Below, piece by piece: positions 35,628-47,525 of a stretch of 64,000 bases of DNA. Source of the DNA: Cadophora sp. MPI-SDFR-AT-0126. Lineage: Eukaryota; Ascomycota; Leotiomycetes; Helotiales; Ploettnerulaceae. Numbering within the stretch: the first letter of the stretch is position 1; each line of letters starts with the position of its first letter. The DNA lies in NCBI GenBank assembly GCA_020747065.1, contig JAGMVK010000012.1, forward strand, positions 1,364,001 through 1,428,000, given 5' to 3'. The notes below the pieces were generated by a model. That model had not been told where the DNA came from. It made no database searches and worked only from the letters and a program-made list of their open reading frames with translations. A program made the position numbers and the translations under genes.

Positions 35628-38600
35628 TCAGCCAGGCCCCCTATCCAAAACCCTTACATACGGACTAGGGAACAGGCCTCTCTTTCCCATATACGTCCCA
35701 TGAAACCAATCATCATTCACATTCCTACACTCCCTCACCTCCGCGCCCTTTGGGAACATCAGCTCGTCCTCAGCTCCAGCAGCAGGATACCAGCTCCACT
35801 CAGCAGCACAAACCATGCCCACGCCACCATCAGGCGGGAAATTCGTATCGAGCATCATATCAGGATAGCTGCTCGGTGGACTTTTCATCACATCTGTTGT
35901 GACGAGTTTGGCGTGCGTGTCGTCGTTCTTAGTGTGGATTCCGTCGCCCCAGCTCCACTTCTGCAGATCGGTGGTCTGGGGTGCGGAGGGTATATCTTTG
36001 GGAACGAAAGCTTGTTCATTGAGGCCGCTTCCGCCCACCAGACCTTGGACGATGACACGGCGTTGGCCACCGTGAATGTCCTCGAAACCGACGACAACCA
36101 TACGGTGGCCTTGTAGACAGCGGCGCCAGCCATTATGACCATTGTCTGCGCTGATACGCCGGGATGTGACGAGTTTCGAGTAGCACGTAGTGCAGATGTC
36201 GTAGTCGCCTGGGAAAGTGCCGGGAACACGGCTGACGCAAGAGAAGCAGTGGAAGCGAGATTGGGAAGGTTGGATGGGATATCGACAGATATCGCACTTA
36301 GTCGAGAAGGTGAGAGGTTTGAAATTGCCCAGATCCATAACACCAGGACCAGTCAGGATGGAAGCTGAGACAGGCGTTTGCTGGTCGTGGGTCGGTGACA
36401 TGGGAGGTATTTTTGACTCGGCTGGCTTGTAGGTTAGGGGCAAGAGGGGATGCGTGCAAGATTTGCCTTGATTGACACAAAGATTGCAGAAGCCCCAATC
36501 GCCTTCGTTGCAAATTGAGCACAGCCAGTAGCACTCATTCGCCCAAGCTAGACAGTTTGCACAGAAGCTCCCACTTTGAAGGCGTTTCTGGGGATCTTCG
36601 TTCGTAAGCGTTTTTCGCCCCTCTGCTCCTCCTGGAGTTGACCTTGGCGGAATGTATCGGCTTGCTATCAGCATGTGTGGTCTCTCAATCGGTTGTCCAG
36701 ATTGTGACCTGATTTGCCATTTATCCCACGCCGTTTGACCAAACCCAAACCAGTGTAAGCAGCCAAGAGCTGATCGGTAGCACGACATGCAGATATTGTA
36801 CTCTCCGTTTCTGCATATACCACAGTTATAATGTAATTCGTACTCGATGTGAGGCTTTGCACATCTAGCGCACGTCAAGGACGGCTCCGGATATAGTTGC
36901 GATCGCGTCCTGGAACAGGTTGAAGAAGATGAGTTTGGCCGAGAACCGCTTTGTAAGGCATTAGCTTTGTCAGACAAGGACATTGTTTGTGATGGATCCC
37001 TTGGAGAGAGTGGTGCTGGCATTAAGCTCCGATCTGGAGAAGCCACCAGTGCAGCCGAAGGATCTGAGGCGGGGACAAATATTTGCGTTGGAGGGGCTCG
37101 ATTTCTTCTTTCAGCAGGCAAGGAGTTTTCAAATCTTGGACTAGATCGGAGTCTTGGACTTGAGTTTGGCGTGGTTTGCGATGCTGGAACGGTTTGCCCG
37201 GGAACGGATAAGTCAGTGACCTGTTGGACCGACGAATCTGTACTGCTCCTCGAAGCTCCTGGTACAAGAGGTCGTGAGGCTGGTAAGTGGACGGACTGTG
37301 GCCTGGAACTCAGATCTGTTTGCGACCTGGCCGCGGGTCTGACCTCTGGTTCAGCAACTGGGACTGGGGCGGTAATTGATCTCCGACTACTGCTGCTCCC
37401 AGTCCGCCGTCGTCTGTGTCTTCCTTCATCGCTAGACTGGACTTCGAGATGTGCTGCTTGAACAGCACTCATAGACTGAGGAGGTCGACTTGTTTGTTCA
37501 GCACTAACGGCGCTTGCTGATCTGGAGTGAGGTCTCCGTCTCCTCGAGGTATTCCTTGGTCCATCATCCCCAGAAGTTTCTCGAGAGTCAGGAGCGGACC
37601 TGGTTTCCGGTCTCTGACTTCTTGAACTTGTAGCACTCCTCCTTTCAGCATCTTGTCTCGTCCTCTCGCTCTGCCTTCTTCTGAAAGCTTCCGCTATTCT
37701 CTCACTGATCTGATCCTCTTGATTGACATCAATATTCTCCAAATCTATGCCGTCAAGTAGCCCCTCCTCTCGAATCTGGCGTAAGATCTCTTCTTCCATC
37801 TCTCGAGAATCCACGTCAGACGAGCTGATCAGTGACCGCAAAGAAGACTGGTGCTCGATTTGTCGCGCAGCCGTGCTCCTTCTTTCGTTACTTCGTCGTC
37901 GCCTCCGCTCTTCTGTAGATTCCGACCCAGCCTGCAATGTCTCTGCCCGTCTGCGCTCCGCCTCAGCCTCCCTCCTCCGCCGGCGCTCTCTCTCCCTCTC
38001 CCTATCCTCCGTTGTCCTCCCATCTCTACTTGCATCTCTGCTCGAAGGCGCCCTTGGTCTCCTCGCATCGTCCCTCCTCCTACGTTCCCTCCTGGCAGCC
38101 TCACTCTCCACGCCGACCTCCACCAGACTCAGATCTCGCACCTCATTCATTAACCTCCGATCCGCATCCTCAATCCTCCTCTCCCTCAAGGACATCTCTC
38201 TCGCCTCCACCTTTGGAAGCACATTTTCCCCAGGCGTATACTTGACATTTAAAGCCTCCTTCTCCTCATGTGTCCTCCCCTTCTCTGGATTCGCAGCTAG
38301 GAACATTTCGAGGAGTGTGGTGACCGTAGCATTGTGCCGCGTATCTCGCACCGGCGCACGGCATGATGGGCATGTATATGGGGTCGTGCTGGGAGGTAGA
38401 GAGTTGGGCGCATTGCGCGAAGAGGTAAGCTGGAATTGAAACCACTCTTTCAAGCAGGAGCCGCAGAAAGTATGGAGGCAGTCGAGCAGCGTGAGCGGCT
38501 GGTACAGCACTTCTGCGCAGATCTTTGTACATACCCCAGGGTTAGCATATGAAAATAGCAATCATAATATAATGGCACGAGACCAGGCTGGGTGGTGCAA

Positions 38601-38736
38601 AGCGCATCCCCGTCGCTCGAAGGATGCGCTGGTGTCTCGGTCGCCGGGCGCATAAATGATAGAAGATTGGGGGCTATTAACTCACAGAACAGGTCAGTTC
38701 TTGCTCCAGGTCAAGCCCACGATTTTCCGACTCCAT
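35628..38736 (-). CDS. RING - ZZ-like zinc fingers - SH3 protein (putative E3 ubiquitin ligase)
   Basis: Exon 1 (38686-38736) encodes MESENRGLDLEQELTCS and splices in frame to exon 2 (35628-38522), giving about 980 residues. The N-terminal C3HC4 RING is complete: CSIC, then LLDCLHTFCGSCLKEW and CPSCRAP, with the first Cys pair split by the intron. A long Arg/Glu-rich, probably coiled region (about 110-310) and a Ser/Pro-rich disordered region follow. Three Cys-rich ZZ-like modules come next (near LTCARC...NCGIC...CMSC, SFCANC...CSIC...CNLC, STKCDIC...CFSC...CTTC). A C-terminal SH3 domain (AAEWSWYPAAGAEDELMF to GLFPSPYVRVL) closes the protein. A RING plus substrate-binding modules suggest ubiquitin ligase activity, probably cytoplasmic. 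Repetitive Arg and Ser codons make the opposite strand open; those frames are shadows. Confidence 0.88.
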
Positions 38737-39274
38737 GGCTGCCAGCGTGGTGCCTCTTCAGAACTTCGCGACAGCGAACGTGAAGTTATTCAGGGTGTTG
38801 GGTTATAGAAGTCAGTGCATTTCATGGTCGCGCAGGGAAGATGCTGTGTGTGGCGTTGACCACGATAGCCTGCAGGAAACGCTGTACAGATCTGCAGGCT
38901 GACCAAGGAAAGAATCTTCACGAAGACGACACGAGGGGCAAATGGGTTGATGATTCGTATTTTCTATGGGAGTATTTGAGTTTCTATGCTTTCTGAATCA
39001 AGATTTGGTAGCCTAGCAAGCTGGGCAATTTTTGCCAAGTAGAGTCTTCGGCGGCAACAGATTACATACATGAAGCCAAGTTCAGCTCCTCGTATTGCTT
39101 AGAAGGACCACTTAGGAGATCCCCGAGAGTTCGTTTACAATTTTCGATGATTACTTCATGACTTCTTCTCTCTTGTTTTTCCTTCAGTAATTTTTGAATC
39201 TTCCAACTCCGTTATGGGAGATGAAATGTCAACATATCATTCCCTTCTCTTCCGCGAGGAAGTACCAAAGCCTG
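38737..39274. other. Intergenic region upstream of the RING gene
   Basis: About 540 bp, probably holding the promoter of the RING gene. Nothing else was recognised. Confidence 0.35.
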
Positions 39275-40378
39275 TTTGATACTCAGTACCACAATGGTCG
39301 ACAGTACTGCGAGCAGCAGTTCCCATACACACTTGCCTGACAAGTGTATCTCTTCGTTCTGCCACATGTCCCATCCGGGCTCCTTACCAAACCAGCAGCA
39401 CTTGGCGAAGCGCTCTTAATTGACGAACTACTGACCTTTGTAGAAGTCGTGCTCGTTTTCGTTCATGAGGTGCTCTTCTTGGAAGATGTGATGCTCTTTC
39501 GATGGAGACGATTGTGGTTTCGTCGAAGTGGTGGACCGTTTTGTTGACATCGAATCTTTAGACGAGGTCGAGGGTGGTTTAGTGGATGTGGAGGGTTTGA
39601 GTGAACTTGAAGGCCCACTTGAAAAGCATGTGCCTGAGTCTGGCTTGCAGCGCGTTCGGCAATAGTCTGCTGTGCTTCCACAGTATTCATACTGGCTGCA
39701 ACAATTACCAAACACAGAGCCTAGAAATGTGGTGTTGGTTGGTTCCGCAAAAGCCATCTATACTCACTGCTTGAGGACCCGTCGAGGTAGTCGTAGGCTT
39801 GGAAGTCATTGTCGATGTCTTGACTGACGATGTTGCTGTGAGCTTGAATGTTGCGGTAGGTGACTTGGTGCTGGATGTTGAAGATATCTTGTCCGACGAC
39901 TCAGAGGATAATGTCGAGCTGCTACAGGCTCCGCCAACTGGCTGGCATCCAGTTCCGCAATACACGTCTTTCGAGCCACGATATCCATGCTGACTACAGC
40001 AATTTCCAATATTCGACCCCAAGCAAGTGATACTGGCTGAATAAGATCCGTCAGTGCTTTATCCCAGATGTTCTCGGAATTCTGGATCGTGGTCGGCAGG
40101 GTATTCAGATATCCAACAGTCTCAAGATCGAAGTCTGAGAGCTTTAAAAATGATTGTGCAAAATCTTTGGCGTGCTTACAATTTTAGGCAACAGATAGTC
40201 TATCTTTAGCTGAGTATCATGAAAAGCTCCCCGAATAATACTATAGATCTACTCAAGCTCCTGATCGAGATATGAAACTACCAAATACTTACTGCGAAGG
40301 TTTGTTTGCCTTCTCTTTAGGGAAAATCTCGAGTTCAGCGCTGAACTGGATAGCCAAGAAAGATATGATGGTCGCCAT
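39275..40378 (-). pseudogene. Degenerate chitin-binding (CBM18, hevein-type) protein gene
   Basis: On the minus strand a possible signal-peptide exon (ATG at 40376-40378, MATIISFLAIQFSAELEIF) precedes a good donor (gtaagt). Remnants of at least three hevein-type modules follow in order: a first near 39970-40040 (TCLGSNIGNCCSQHGY, YCGTGCQPVGGAC), a second near 39620-39760 (SVFGNCCSQYEYCGS, CKPDSGTC) and a third near 39290-39380 (DGTCGRTKRYTCQ, NCCSQY). Ser/Thr-rich linkers lie between them. CBM18 modules bind chitin in secreted and wall proteins. Damage is visible: the first module has Arg for a conserved Cys (GYRG) and lacks the first Cys; the second module changes frame near an AACC repeat at about 39735-39745; a stop sits in the linker before module three; and module three shifts frame after NCCSQY. 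Some breaks could be unrecognised introns, so inactivation is likely but not proven. Confidence 0.55.
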
Positions 40379-41443
40379 CAATTAGCAACACGCGTTCCGT
40401 CCTTGAGCCCATCTTGTATGTAACCTACTGTCGAAAGGGGTGAGCAGCCATCACTTGCGTAGCAGCAATGATTGCCGTGATTTAAACATAGGTTTGATCC
40501 TCGAAGACATCTGTATTTCGCAATCAATACGATAATTGAGAGTTCGCTCTGCCACACGGCTTCTGCGATTTGCCAATTCCTCGGCTTCTTCATTGTAGAT
40601 CTCAGCCAAGGAGTAGTGACACAGCAAAGCTTCCCAGTCATTGGCGAGAAAACATCGTTGATCCTAGAGACGAGCCGCGAGAAAGCGAAGGTTGGTTGCA
40701 GGACTTATTATATTAGATCAAGGATCAGAGGTCTCCTTCCCTTACATGATGTTGACATTGTTGAATTGTTCAAGCAAGCATTCTGTGTTGGCAATTCAGT
40801 CATTTCTACTCATACCTAGAGGATTTTGAAAACATGAGTGGCATTTACAAGTAAATCATGTCACTATGATTCAATCCCGGATGCTTGTTCTCAGCTACGA
40901 GAGACAGAAAACTCCCTCTCGATCAGGACCATCAGGTAGCTAATTCGGGCTAATTAACCAGCAGTAGAAGCCAACATTTTCATATGAAGTTAATCAGATG
41001 AGTTCGAAAATTCCGCATTCGTCACACCCAACATGTATTTCGGGCGATGAGAGAGTAAATAGTTGTTGACTTTGTGCAACGGTAACTTCATCCTTTGGCT
41101 ACGATGCCCCAACAGCTCGTCCACTTCGGGTGAGTGCAGCCACCGCATGACTAGATTAGGGAAGGCAATTTGAAAATCTACATAATCTCATTTCTCTTCA
41201 AGTCAACCCTCTCCGCATCCTGTATTTTGATGAGGACATACATTCCAAGTCCCTCGCTTAGTCATTCACATGTCTTGGTGATCCGCGCGCTTGTTTACAT
41301 TCGGCAAAGATTTCCTCCTTAGCCGAGCATCTGCAGATAACGACAACGTTGCGAGCACGTCTTGTTCACTATACATAGACTTAGCTTAGAATTTCGCAAG
41401 TCCTCAAACTCCTAACATCGACTCGGAGACGAGTAGATCCATC
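40379..41443. other. Gene-free stretch, 1.1 kb
   Basis: No gene is firmly supported. A minus open frame at 40378-40641 (CLRGSNLCLNHGNHCC) is weakly hevein-like and may be a further remnant of the chitin-binding gene. The right end is the promoter of the calycin-like gene. Confidence 0.35.
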
Positions 41444-42293
41444 ATGGCAGTCCCTCCAGATATGACGCTGAGAACTCTGAACGGGAAGTTTACCATCGTG
41501 AGCATACCCCACATCCTCTCAACACTTCTCATTGTAGCACAAATTAGCCATACAATTTAAACTGACATATGGAACAGAATAAGACCTATTCAGACTCAGT
41601 CGATAAAATGATGGCTCTAGTAAGTCTGATTTGCGCTTGCACGACACCAAGATTATGATCCCCCGTAATACTTACATACCACAGCAAGGCTTCCCCTACC
41701 TCATCCGCATGGCCGCACGCACCGCCAGCATCGAATTATCCTTCACCTCAATTCCTATCCCGGAGTCTCCAAGCGGCGCATCAAAGATCAAAATCGCCAC
41801 GTCGGTATCAGCAGTCGGCATGTCGCTCGGCAAAGAGAAAGTTGATGAGCGGAATATCGACGGCGAGCCATGGGAAGAGAATGATGGGGCGTTAGGGCCG
41901 ATTGTGGGACGGGCTTGGTGGTGCAAACTTGATGAATTGGCTTTGGAATTCGAAGGCGGGAAAAGCGAGGGGAAGAGTGAAGGATTGGACTTTTTGAGGG
42001 GCTTTGGTGGCGTTGGAAGTGAGGACAGGGATTTAACGGATTCGAAATGGCGATTGAAGGCAGGTGATGAGGCGGGAGTCGAGACTGTGGTCGATGGTGG
42101 GGATGAAGTTATCAGACTTCAGATTGAGGCGAAGAAGTCGGGTGCTTTGGCGGATCATGTGTGGGGGTTTGAGTCGGGCTTTGGAGAAGGAGAAGAGAAG
42201 GGGAAGAGACGGTACTTGAGACGGATGTTGGCGAGGAAAGGCGGTAAAATTGAGATGGCTAGACTTGTGTATGATTATCTTGGGCCGATTTAG
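41444..42293 (+). CDS. Calycin/lipocalin-like fungal protein, unknown function
   Basis: Three exons (41444-41497, 41578-41619, 41685-42293) give 234 residues. The start MAVPPDMTLRTLNGKFTI leads through the second exon NKTYSDSVDKMMAL to QGFPYLIRMAARTASIELSF. This LNGKF-x-NKTxSDS-x-D-x(3)-LQG pattern matches a widespread family of small fungal proteins predicted to form a lipid-binding-like barrel. Alternating strands such as KIKIATSVS, WWCKLDELALEFEGG and VIRLQIEAKK fit a barrel. A variable insertion rich in Gly and Glu (residues 130-200) is present. No signal peptide, so it is probably cytosolic. The ligand is not known. It is well separated from other genes. Confidence 0.75.
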
Positions 42294-42570
42294 TCAATAA
42301 TGCTCCCAAGCTCGAAGGTCGGTAGCTCAGCTTCGAAATTGAAGACAGGAATGAGGGGGTTTATCATCACATTCGGATCTATTGAAGCCATTACAATAAT
42401 ATATTAATCCTTTTCACCAGGCCTCATTTCAACATTCTGTTGCTGCTCGCACTTTTGATACGCCTGGAACCGAGATTCTTGCCAAAGCAGCTTTCAATTT
42501 CTTCGTCTAAGTCCAAGTCCTCCCACCTCAGCATTCTATTCGTCTCTGTTCACCAACCTGCTCATCAATT
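42294..42570. other. Short convergent spacer before the MFS pseudogene
   Basis: 277 bp between two 3' ends. Nothing recognised. Confidence 0.4.
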
Positions 42571-44329
42571 TCACTTATGCCCTAACCGCACACTCTCCCT
42601 CACATACTTGAAATATCTATCCTTTGTCCTGATCCTCCAACTTTTTCCCCATTTAACCACTACCAAGAAAGTCATCACCTGCGCCAGCCCCGCAAACGCA
42701 GCAAGGATAAACGCATTCTGATAACCCATATCAACAACCCAAGGCGTTATCCCATACCCCACAGCAAAACTCATCGTATTCCTAATCAGAATAACCGTCA
42801 CCATAGCCTCGCCACTCAGATCCTTATGAGAGTGAATGCAATAGCTGATTGACAGTTGTATCGCAGCGGCATTGCTAGCATCTATGGCACCCATTGCAAA
42901 TACGAGGCTAAACTAATGGACGTGATGGGCTGCGCTTACACCTTAAAGAATCAATCCGCTGGGGATGATGAAGAGTGAGACTGTAAAGAGCTAAAGTCGG
43001 TGCTCTGATTCGAGAACTCCGTTGTTGCGGCGCGCGAGACGGAGCACGACTTTGTCGCTTAGAACGCTAGAGTACCATGATGCGAGGAAGACACTGAGTA
43101 GGGGACTGAGGTAAGAGAGTCCGACTATTGAGGGAGCAAAGTTATAAGGTGCACCGGATAGAATAAGTGATGCGGTACCATTGAGTACGTTGAACCAGAT
43201 GAGGCTACTTCCATAAGAGAAGCCGGCGTAAAACTACCGCTGGCAAGGAGAAGAAGAGGAAGGGCCGGTACATCAGGTGGAAGAATTTGAAATCTCGCTT
43301 CTTATCGATGAGGGAGAGTTTCTGCAAGTACGTCTTGGGCTTGTACTCAATTGACGGTAGAGAGGGGTCAACATGTGACTCTGAGCAGGGGACCGCGCTG
43401 CTCTTTTCTGGATCTTCTGGCTGCGAGAGTTGCTTCTCTTGTGGCGTGCTGGTACCAGGAGTATCGGATGGTGTACTGATTGATTCAAGAGGCGCTCGGT
43501 CGTAATTTGTCTCTTCCATGAAAAAGAAGCAGAAGACGAACCCAACTCCGAGGAAGATCGCACACCAGTACATAACCCAATGCCAGCCTAGGCAATGTAA
43601 GCAACCAATACTGATTTGTACGAAGAGATTTCCAACCTTGACCATCGTTGATAACCCTTCCAGAACTCGTGCGAGGAAGCTACTTCCAGCTAACATGAAG
43701 GTATACAAGCCCATATGCGAACCTCGCTCATGAGTGAAATAGATGCCTGTGATCGAAATCTCACATAGAGACTCGATTGGGGCTCCGACGAATCCTTGAA
43801 GAATCTTGCTCTTACTCTACACCAGCGAAGCTCAATCAATCGCGGATCTTGAAACTGGTACCGATCCAAGCCCCGGTGGTCTTCGCGTGTGGTACCCGGA
43901 TCATGATTCCCTGGGCCGTTTAGTCGAACTGTCGTCTCATCACTAATTTGGTCGGAGATCTTACCAAGGTTGCGAGTAAGCTGAACAAGTATACTGGCAA
44001 ATCTGTCACTTCCACTCGCTGGGCATCCAGGCTTTGGACTCACCAGATCGCTTGCCCCATTGCAGTGCAGCTGCCTGCCAGAAAAAGACTCATCAACAGA
44101 AACGCGGAAGGGGAAGAGTTTTTCCGTTGCCGAAGCCACATTTGCTGCATCTCATCCTCCACCTCGCCTCATCAGACAGTACGAAAGGGGTACTTTTCTC
44201 ATGTATCTTGACTTTATCCCTCGGTCCGGCACTACCGTTGCATACACACAGCTCATAATGTGCGCTTCCGCACCCCTGATGTTCGCCGAGAGATCTGGGG
44301 CACTCATCGTTCTTGTTGCTCATGTCTGA
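42571..44329 (-). pseudogene. MFS transporter (HOL1/DHA1-like) pseudogene with RIP-like mutations
   Basis: The minus strand reads as a fungal MFS drug/amine transporter broken into several frames. Recognisable pieces are LLMSLFLAGSCTAMGQAIW, GAPIESLCEISITGIYFTHERG, MGLYTFMLAGSSFLA, YWCAIFLGVGFVF with FFMEETNYDR, the loop YKPKTYLQKLSLIDKKRD, LIWFNVLNGTASLIL, NFAPSIVGLSYLSPLLSVF and the terminal MGAIDASNAAAIQLSISYCI through NAFILAAFAGLAQ. The gene is inactive: one base appears missing near 43655 (GFINDGQ-like segment), a second shift lies near 43235, and three Trp codons expected around LWLF, LWGV and VHWF (about 42925-43000) read as TAG, TAA and TAG. TGG to TAG is a C-to-T change in a CpA context on the plus strand, as expected from RIP. 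The N-terminal limit is approximate. Confidence 0.72.
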
Positions 44330-45680
44330 TCGTCTTCCCATCTCAGAAGTTCGTAAGACTCGGGGGTCGGGAGCTGCGGCTACGTTTGATCGTCCCAAAT
44401 TCTAATTCAGAAAGTCTATTAATATTGATCGATTGCCGCCCATGCCTTACTGGAAACAGATCTTGAACCAGTTGATCCTGGAGGAACAAAACATATTATC
44501 TGATGAGAGATGAAGATGTTCCTGATTCTCGCTGTCGGTTTTTCATTATTGTCCGGTGACAGCTCGCGGATATCTTGCTCCTGCAGCCGGTACATGGAGA
44601 GAATTTCAACGGCCGTTGAGCTTCCAGAGACAAAATAGGAAGAATCTCCTGCGCCTTCTCAGCCACCCGCTGGGCCACGTCGTCTCCATGTTGGTGCGGT
44701 CCCGAGTGTTTGTCCGTTGCACGCCATGAAACAAAAATCCCAGTGGTCTGGTTGGCGACTACTTGGACGCTGACGAGGCCGTCTCCACAGACCATGTCTC
44801 GAAACCTCACTTCGTTTTCCTGCAACGCCGCGCTGCTGATCCGTACAGCCAATCACTAATCTTGCAGCATACGACTTAAAAGAGGGTCTGAAGTCTTTTC
44901 TGAGAGTGGATTGCGCGAACATACCTGCCATGAACTTGAGAGCTTGGGCATGATGCGTCCGGGCCGCATGGGAGCTGACCGAACGGCGCGGAATCCAACA
45001 GCCTTCTCTCGACTGTTGCAAAGTAGTCGTCATTCCTCTAATCCAACTGGTCTATTGTGTCAGGAACTGGGCGCGAACTCAAAGATCGTAACACATCTGC
45101 AGATGACATTCGTGAAGGTGGTCATGACTGAGAGTGGGTCGTCTTGGGGAAGGCATTATGATTATCCAACTGCCTCAACTCTCTCGACTCGTACACTTTC
45201 TTCTTTCTGATTTTAGTTTTCTGTCCCGCCATACAACTCTTTCATCTGGTCTCATCAGAGTTTAGTGATTACTCAGAGGAAATTCTGGCACTCCTTGGCC
45301 CTCTTGAAGTTCCAACAGACCCTAGTCCACGCTGCAGTTGCAAAATTTCAGTTGGACTTTCTTTTCTCCTTCTTATCTCCAAAAAGTCATACACTCCTTT
45401 CTGTTTGTTGGTTCGTTCAAGATCGATTGTGTCATTTCGATCGCCTCACTCCCTCGGTCTGCGCCTCTGATGATCTACGGTCCCTACTCACATCAGATAT
45501 TTCGAGATACGGGAAATCCCCACTGTGGAGCAGCCACGACGCCAGCCGCGAGTCGAAGCTTTTGGGGTGGGATCTCGGATTGTCACTCAATCCCATATAT
45601 AGGAGATTGTATGTCCAGATCCTATTTAGTACCAGAGCGTCAAACAATTCGATACTTTTGTACTCGACCTCAGCATCAAC
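44330..45680. other. Intergenic region, 1.35 kb
   Basis: Two overlapping minus open frames (44496-44852 and 44659-45033) were considered but carry no recognised motif. The right end is the long 5' leader of the glycosyltransferase-like gene. Confidence 0.35.
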
Positions 45681-47037
45681 ATGGGTGCCATACAGCTTGG
45701 AAAGATGTCGAACAGCACCTTGGCGCCACTGAGGACCACCTTTATAATGGCCATTGTAGTTATTTGCCTGATCTGGTCGTTGTTGGCCTTGGATATGCCC
45801 ATGGCTTCTTCACAGGTATGCGTTCCTGAGTTCAGTAGATCGAAAATACCAGGTCACTGACACTGTTCAGATATCGGAAAGTGGAGCACAAGACATCATC
45901 ACAGAAGCACAGGATAATGCAGCCAAATTAGACGTTGGTTTAACGACAGGAGAATCCTTTGGCGAGAACACAGATGTAATTGTTACCGTCCCATCAACCG
46001 AAGAGGAAAAGAGCGAGTCTGGAAAGTCAACCGAGTCGAGTAAAAGCAATATCTCTGACCGTCCACTCATTCTCTACGCCTACGCCGACTCGGAAGATGG
46101 CACTGCGCTCGAAAATCTCATGTTCTTCATTGCTCATGGTCTTCACGCTGCAGCTGATTTCGTTTTCATCCTAAATGGAGAGACAGATGCCAGCGCCCTA
46201 GTCCCAGAGAAGGACAATATCCGCCTAGTCCAGCGACCAAATGAATGCTACGATCTAGGTGCTTATGCTGAGGTCCTGTTGAAAGATGACCTATACAAGA
46301 ACTACAAACGTTTCATTACAATGAACGCGAGTGTACGCGGACCATTCATTCCCTATTGGTCGGAAGGTTGCTGGACGGATATGTTCCTCAGCAAAGTCAC
46401 CGAGGAAGTAAAGGTAAACACCACAATCTTCCTCTCAGTCGACAAAGGGCCCCTAGCTAACCACCAGCAGCTCGTCGGAATAACAGCCAACTGCTGGCCA
46501 ACCTTCCACATCCAGTCCATGATCTGGGCGACCGACCTCATCGGCATCGAAACCCTCCTCTTCCCTCCCCAAAAAGCCCTCGACTACCTCTCCACCCACC
46601 CCATCAAACTGCCCCCCGCAAGCGAAGACACCGACATGACCACCTCAACCACGACCCCCTCCAACGACCCCACCTTCCCACCTCCCTCCCCAGAAACAAC
46701 ACGTGTGCACCAAGCGCCCGGCATCAACGGCTGCTTCCAAGACTGGGATTCCGCCGTCGCTGCAGAAGTCTCGTCCACGAGCCTGATCCTCGCGGCAGGT
46801 TATAAAGTCGATGCCATGATGAGCGCGTATCATGGTAATGCCGAGTACGAGAATGCTAGGACCTGTGAGAAGAACAGGGATTTGTTGTGGGAAGGCGAGT
46901 ATTTTGGAATTAGTGTGCATCCGTTTGACACGGTGTTCATGAAGGCGAATAGGGATGTGAGTCCGTTGGTGCTGGAGAGACATAGCCAGTGGGTTCAGCA
47001 GCGGAAGTATAGTAGTTATGATTATTGCCGTGCGTAG
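45681..47037 (+). CDS. Type II membrane glycosyltransferase-like protein
   Basis: Exons 45681-45816 and 45871-47037 join in frame to give about 433 residues. A short cytosolic N-terminus is followed by one hydrophobic anchor at about residues 22-41 (TTFIMAIVVICLIWSLLAL), so the protein is probably a Golgi/ER type II membrane protein with the rest in the lumen. After an acidic Ser/Glu-rich stem comes the conserved part: RPLILYAYADSE, LENLMFFIAHGLH, FVFILNGETDASALV, NIRLVQRPNECYDLGAYAEV, YKRFITMNASVRGPFIPYW and EGCWTDMFLSKVTEEVK. This pattern is common in Pezizomycotina and looks like the RgpF-like glycosyltransferase fold, but the sugar donor and acceptor are unknown. A Thr/Pro-rich insertion (SEDTDMTTSTTTPSND) lies near residue 300. 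Conserved Cys residues, GINGCFQDWDSAVAAEV and CEKNRD, follow. Confidence 0.82.
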
Positions 47038-47525
47038 GGCTGAGTTAGGAGGATGAAGAGGAGAGGTTTCTTTTGTTGTTGCTGTTGTTGCTTTTGGTTT
47101 AGGACAGTTTGATGGGCATTTTCTGGGAGCGTGGCGTTTGGGGCTTGCTTTGGAGACTACTCGGTATATCTGAGCAATGTGTTTCCTTTGTTGGTTGGTG
47201 TACATGGAAGTTTAGGCATATATATGGGCTTGGAGTGGAAGAGTTGGATAGGAAGAGATACCAAAACAGTAGGCATAGACCACAGTACCCTAGAATCATT
47301 TCCTATTTGTATCAGAGAATAAGTCACAGATTGTCAAATCCCTTTCATCTCCTCAGTTCCCTCTTTGTGATTCGGCTGATAAATACCTTTCTTGGTGTCT
47401 CTCTTCAGAAAGAGGTGCGCTTAGCAGGCGTCTTCCTCGATCCTTACACGAACATACACACTTCACTACAAGTAGAAACACAGCTCTGGATTGATTCAGA
47501 CCTAGTGTGTCCATTCTTGAGCTCT
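47038..47525. other. Convergent 3' region, glycosyltransferase-like / RPF1
   Basis: 488 bp between converging stops. No gene or structured element recognised. Confidence 0.45.

Noticed and set aside
37723..38439. Plus-strand open frame of 238 codons
   Set aside because: Antisense shadow of the Arg/Ser-rich middle of the RING protein.
39728..39774. 47-nt GT-AG intron inside the chitin-binding gene that would remove a frame break
   Set aside because: The donor and acceptor look good, but the resulting junction does not bring the second module into frame, and it would delete the first Cys region of that module. Frame decay was preferred, with doubt noted.
40866..40884. B-box-like GATTCAATCCC for a tRNA
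   Set aside because: No matching A box or cloverleaf could be drawn around it. No tRNA was found elsewhere either.
44496..45033. Two overlapping minus open frames of 118 and 124 codons
   Set aside because: No domain was recognised, and joining them requires a splice that either meets a stop or has a poor acceptor. They may be part of a small two-exon gene, but support is too weak.
45338..45829. Plus-strand open frame of 163 codons
   Set aside because: It overlaps the leader and first exon of the glycosyltransferase-like gene in another frame and has no recognised features.
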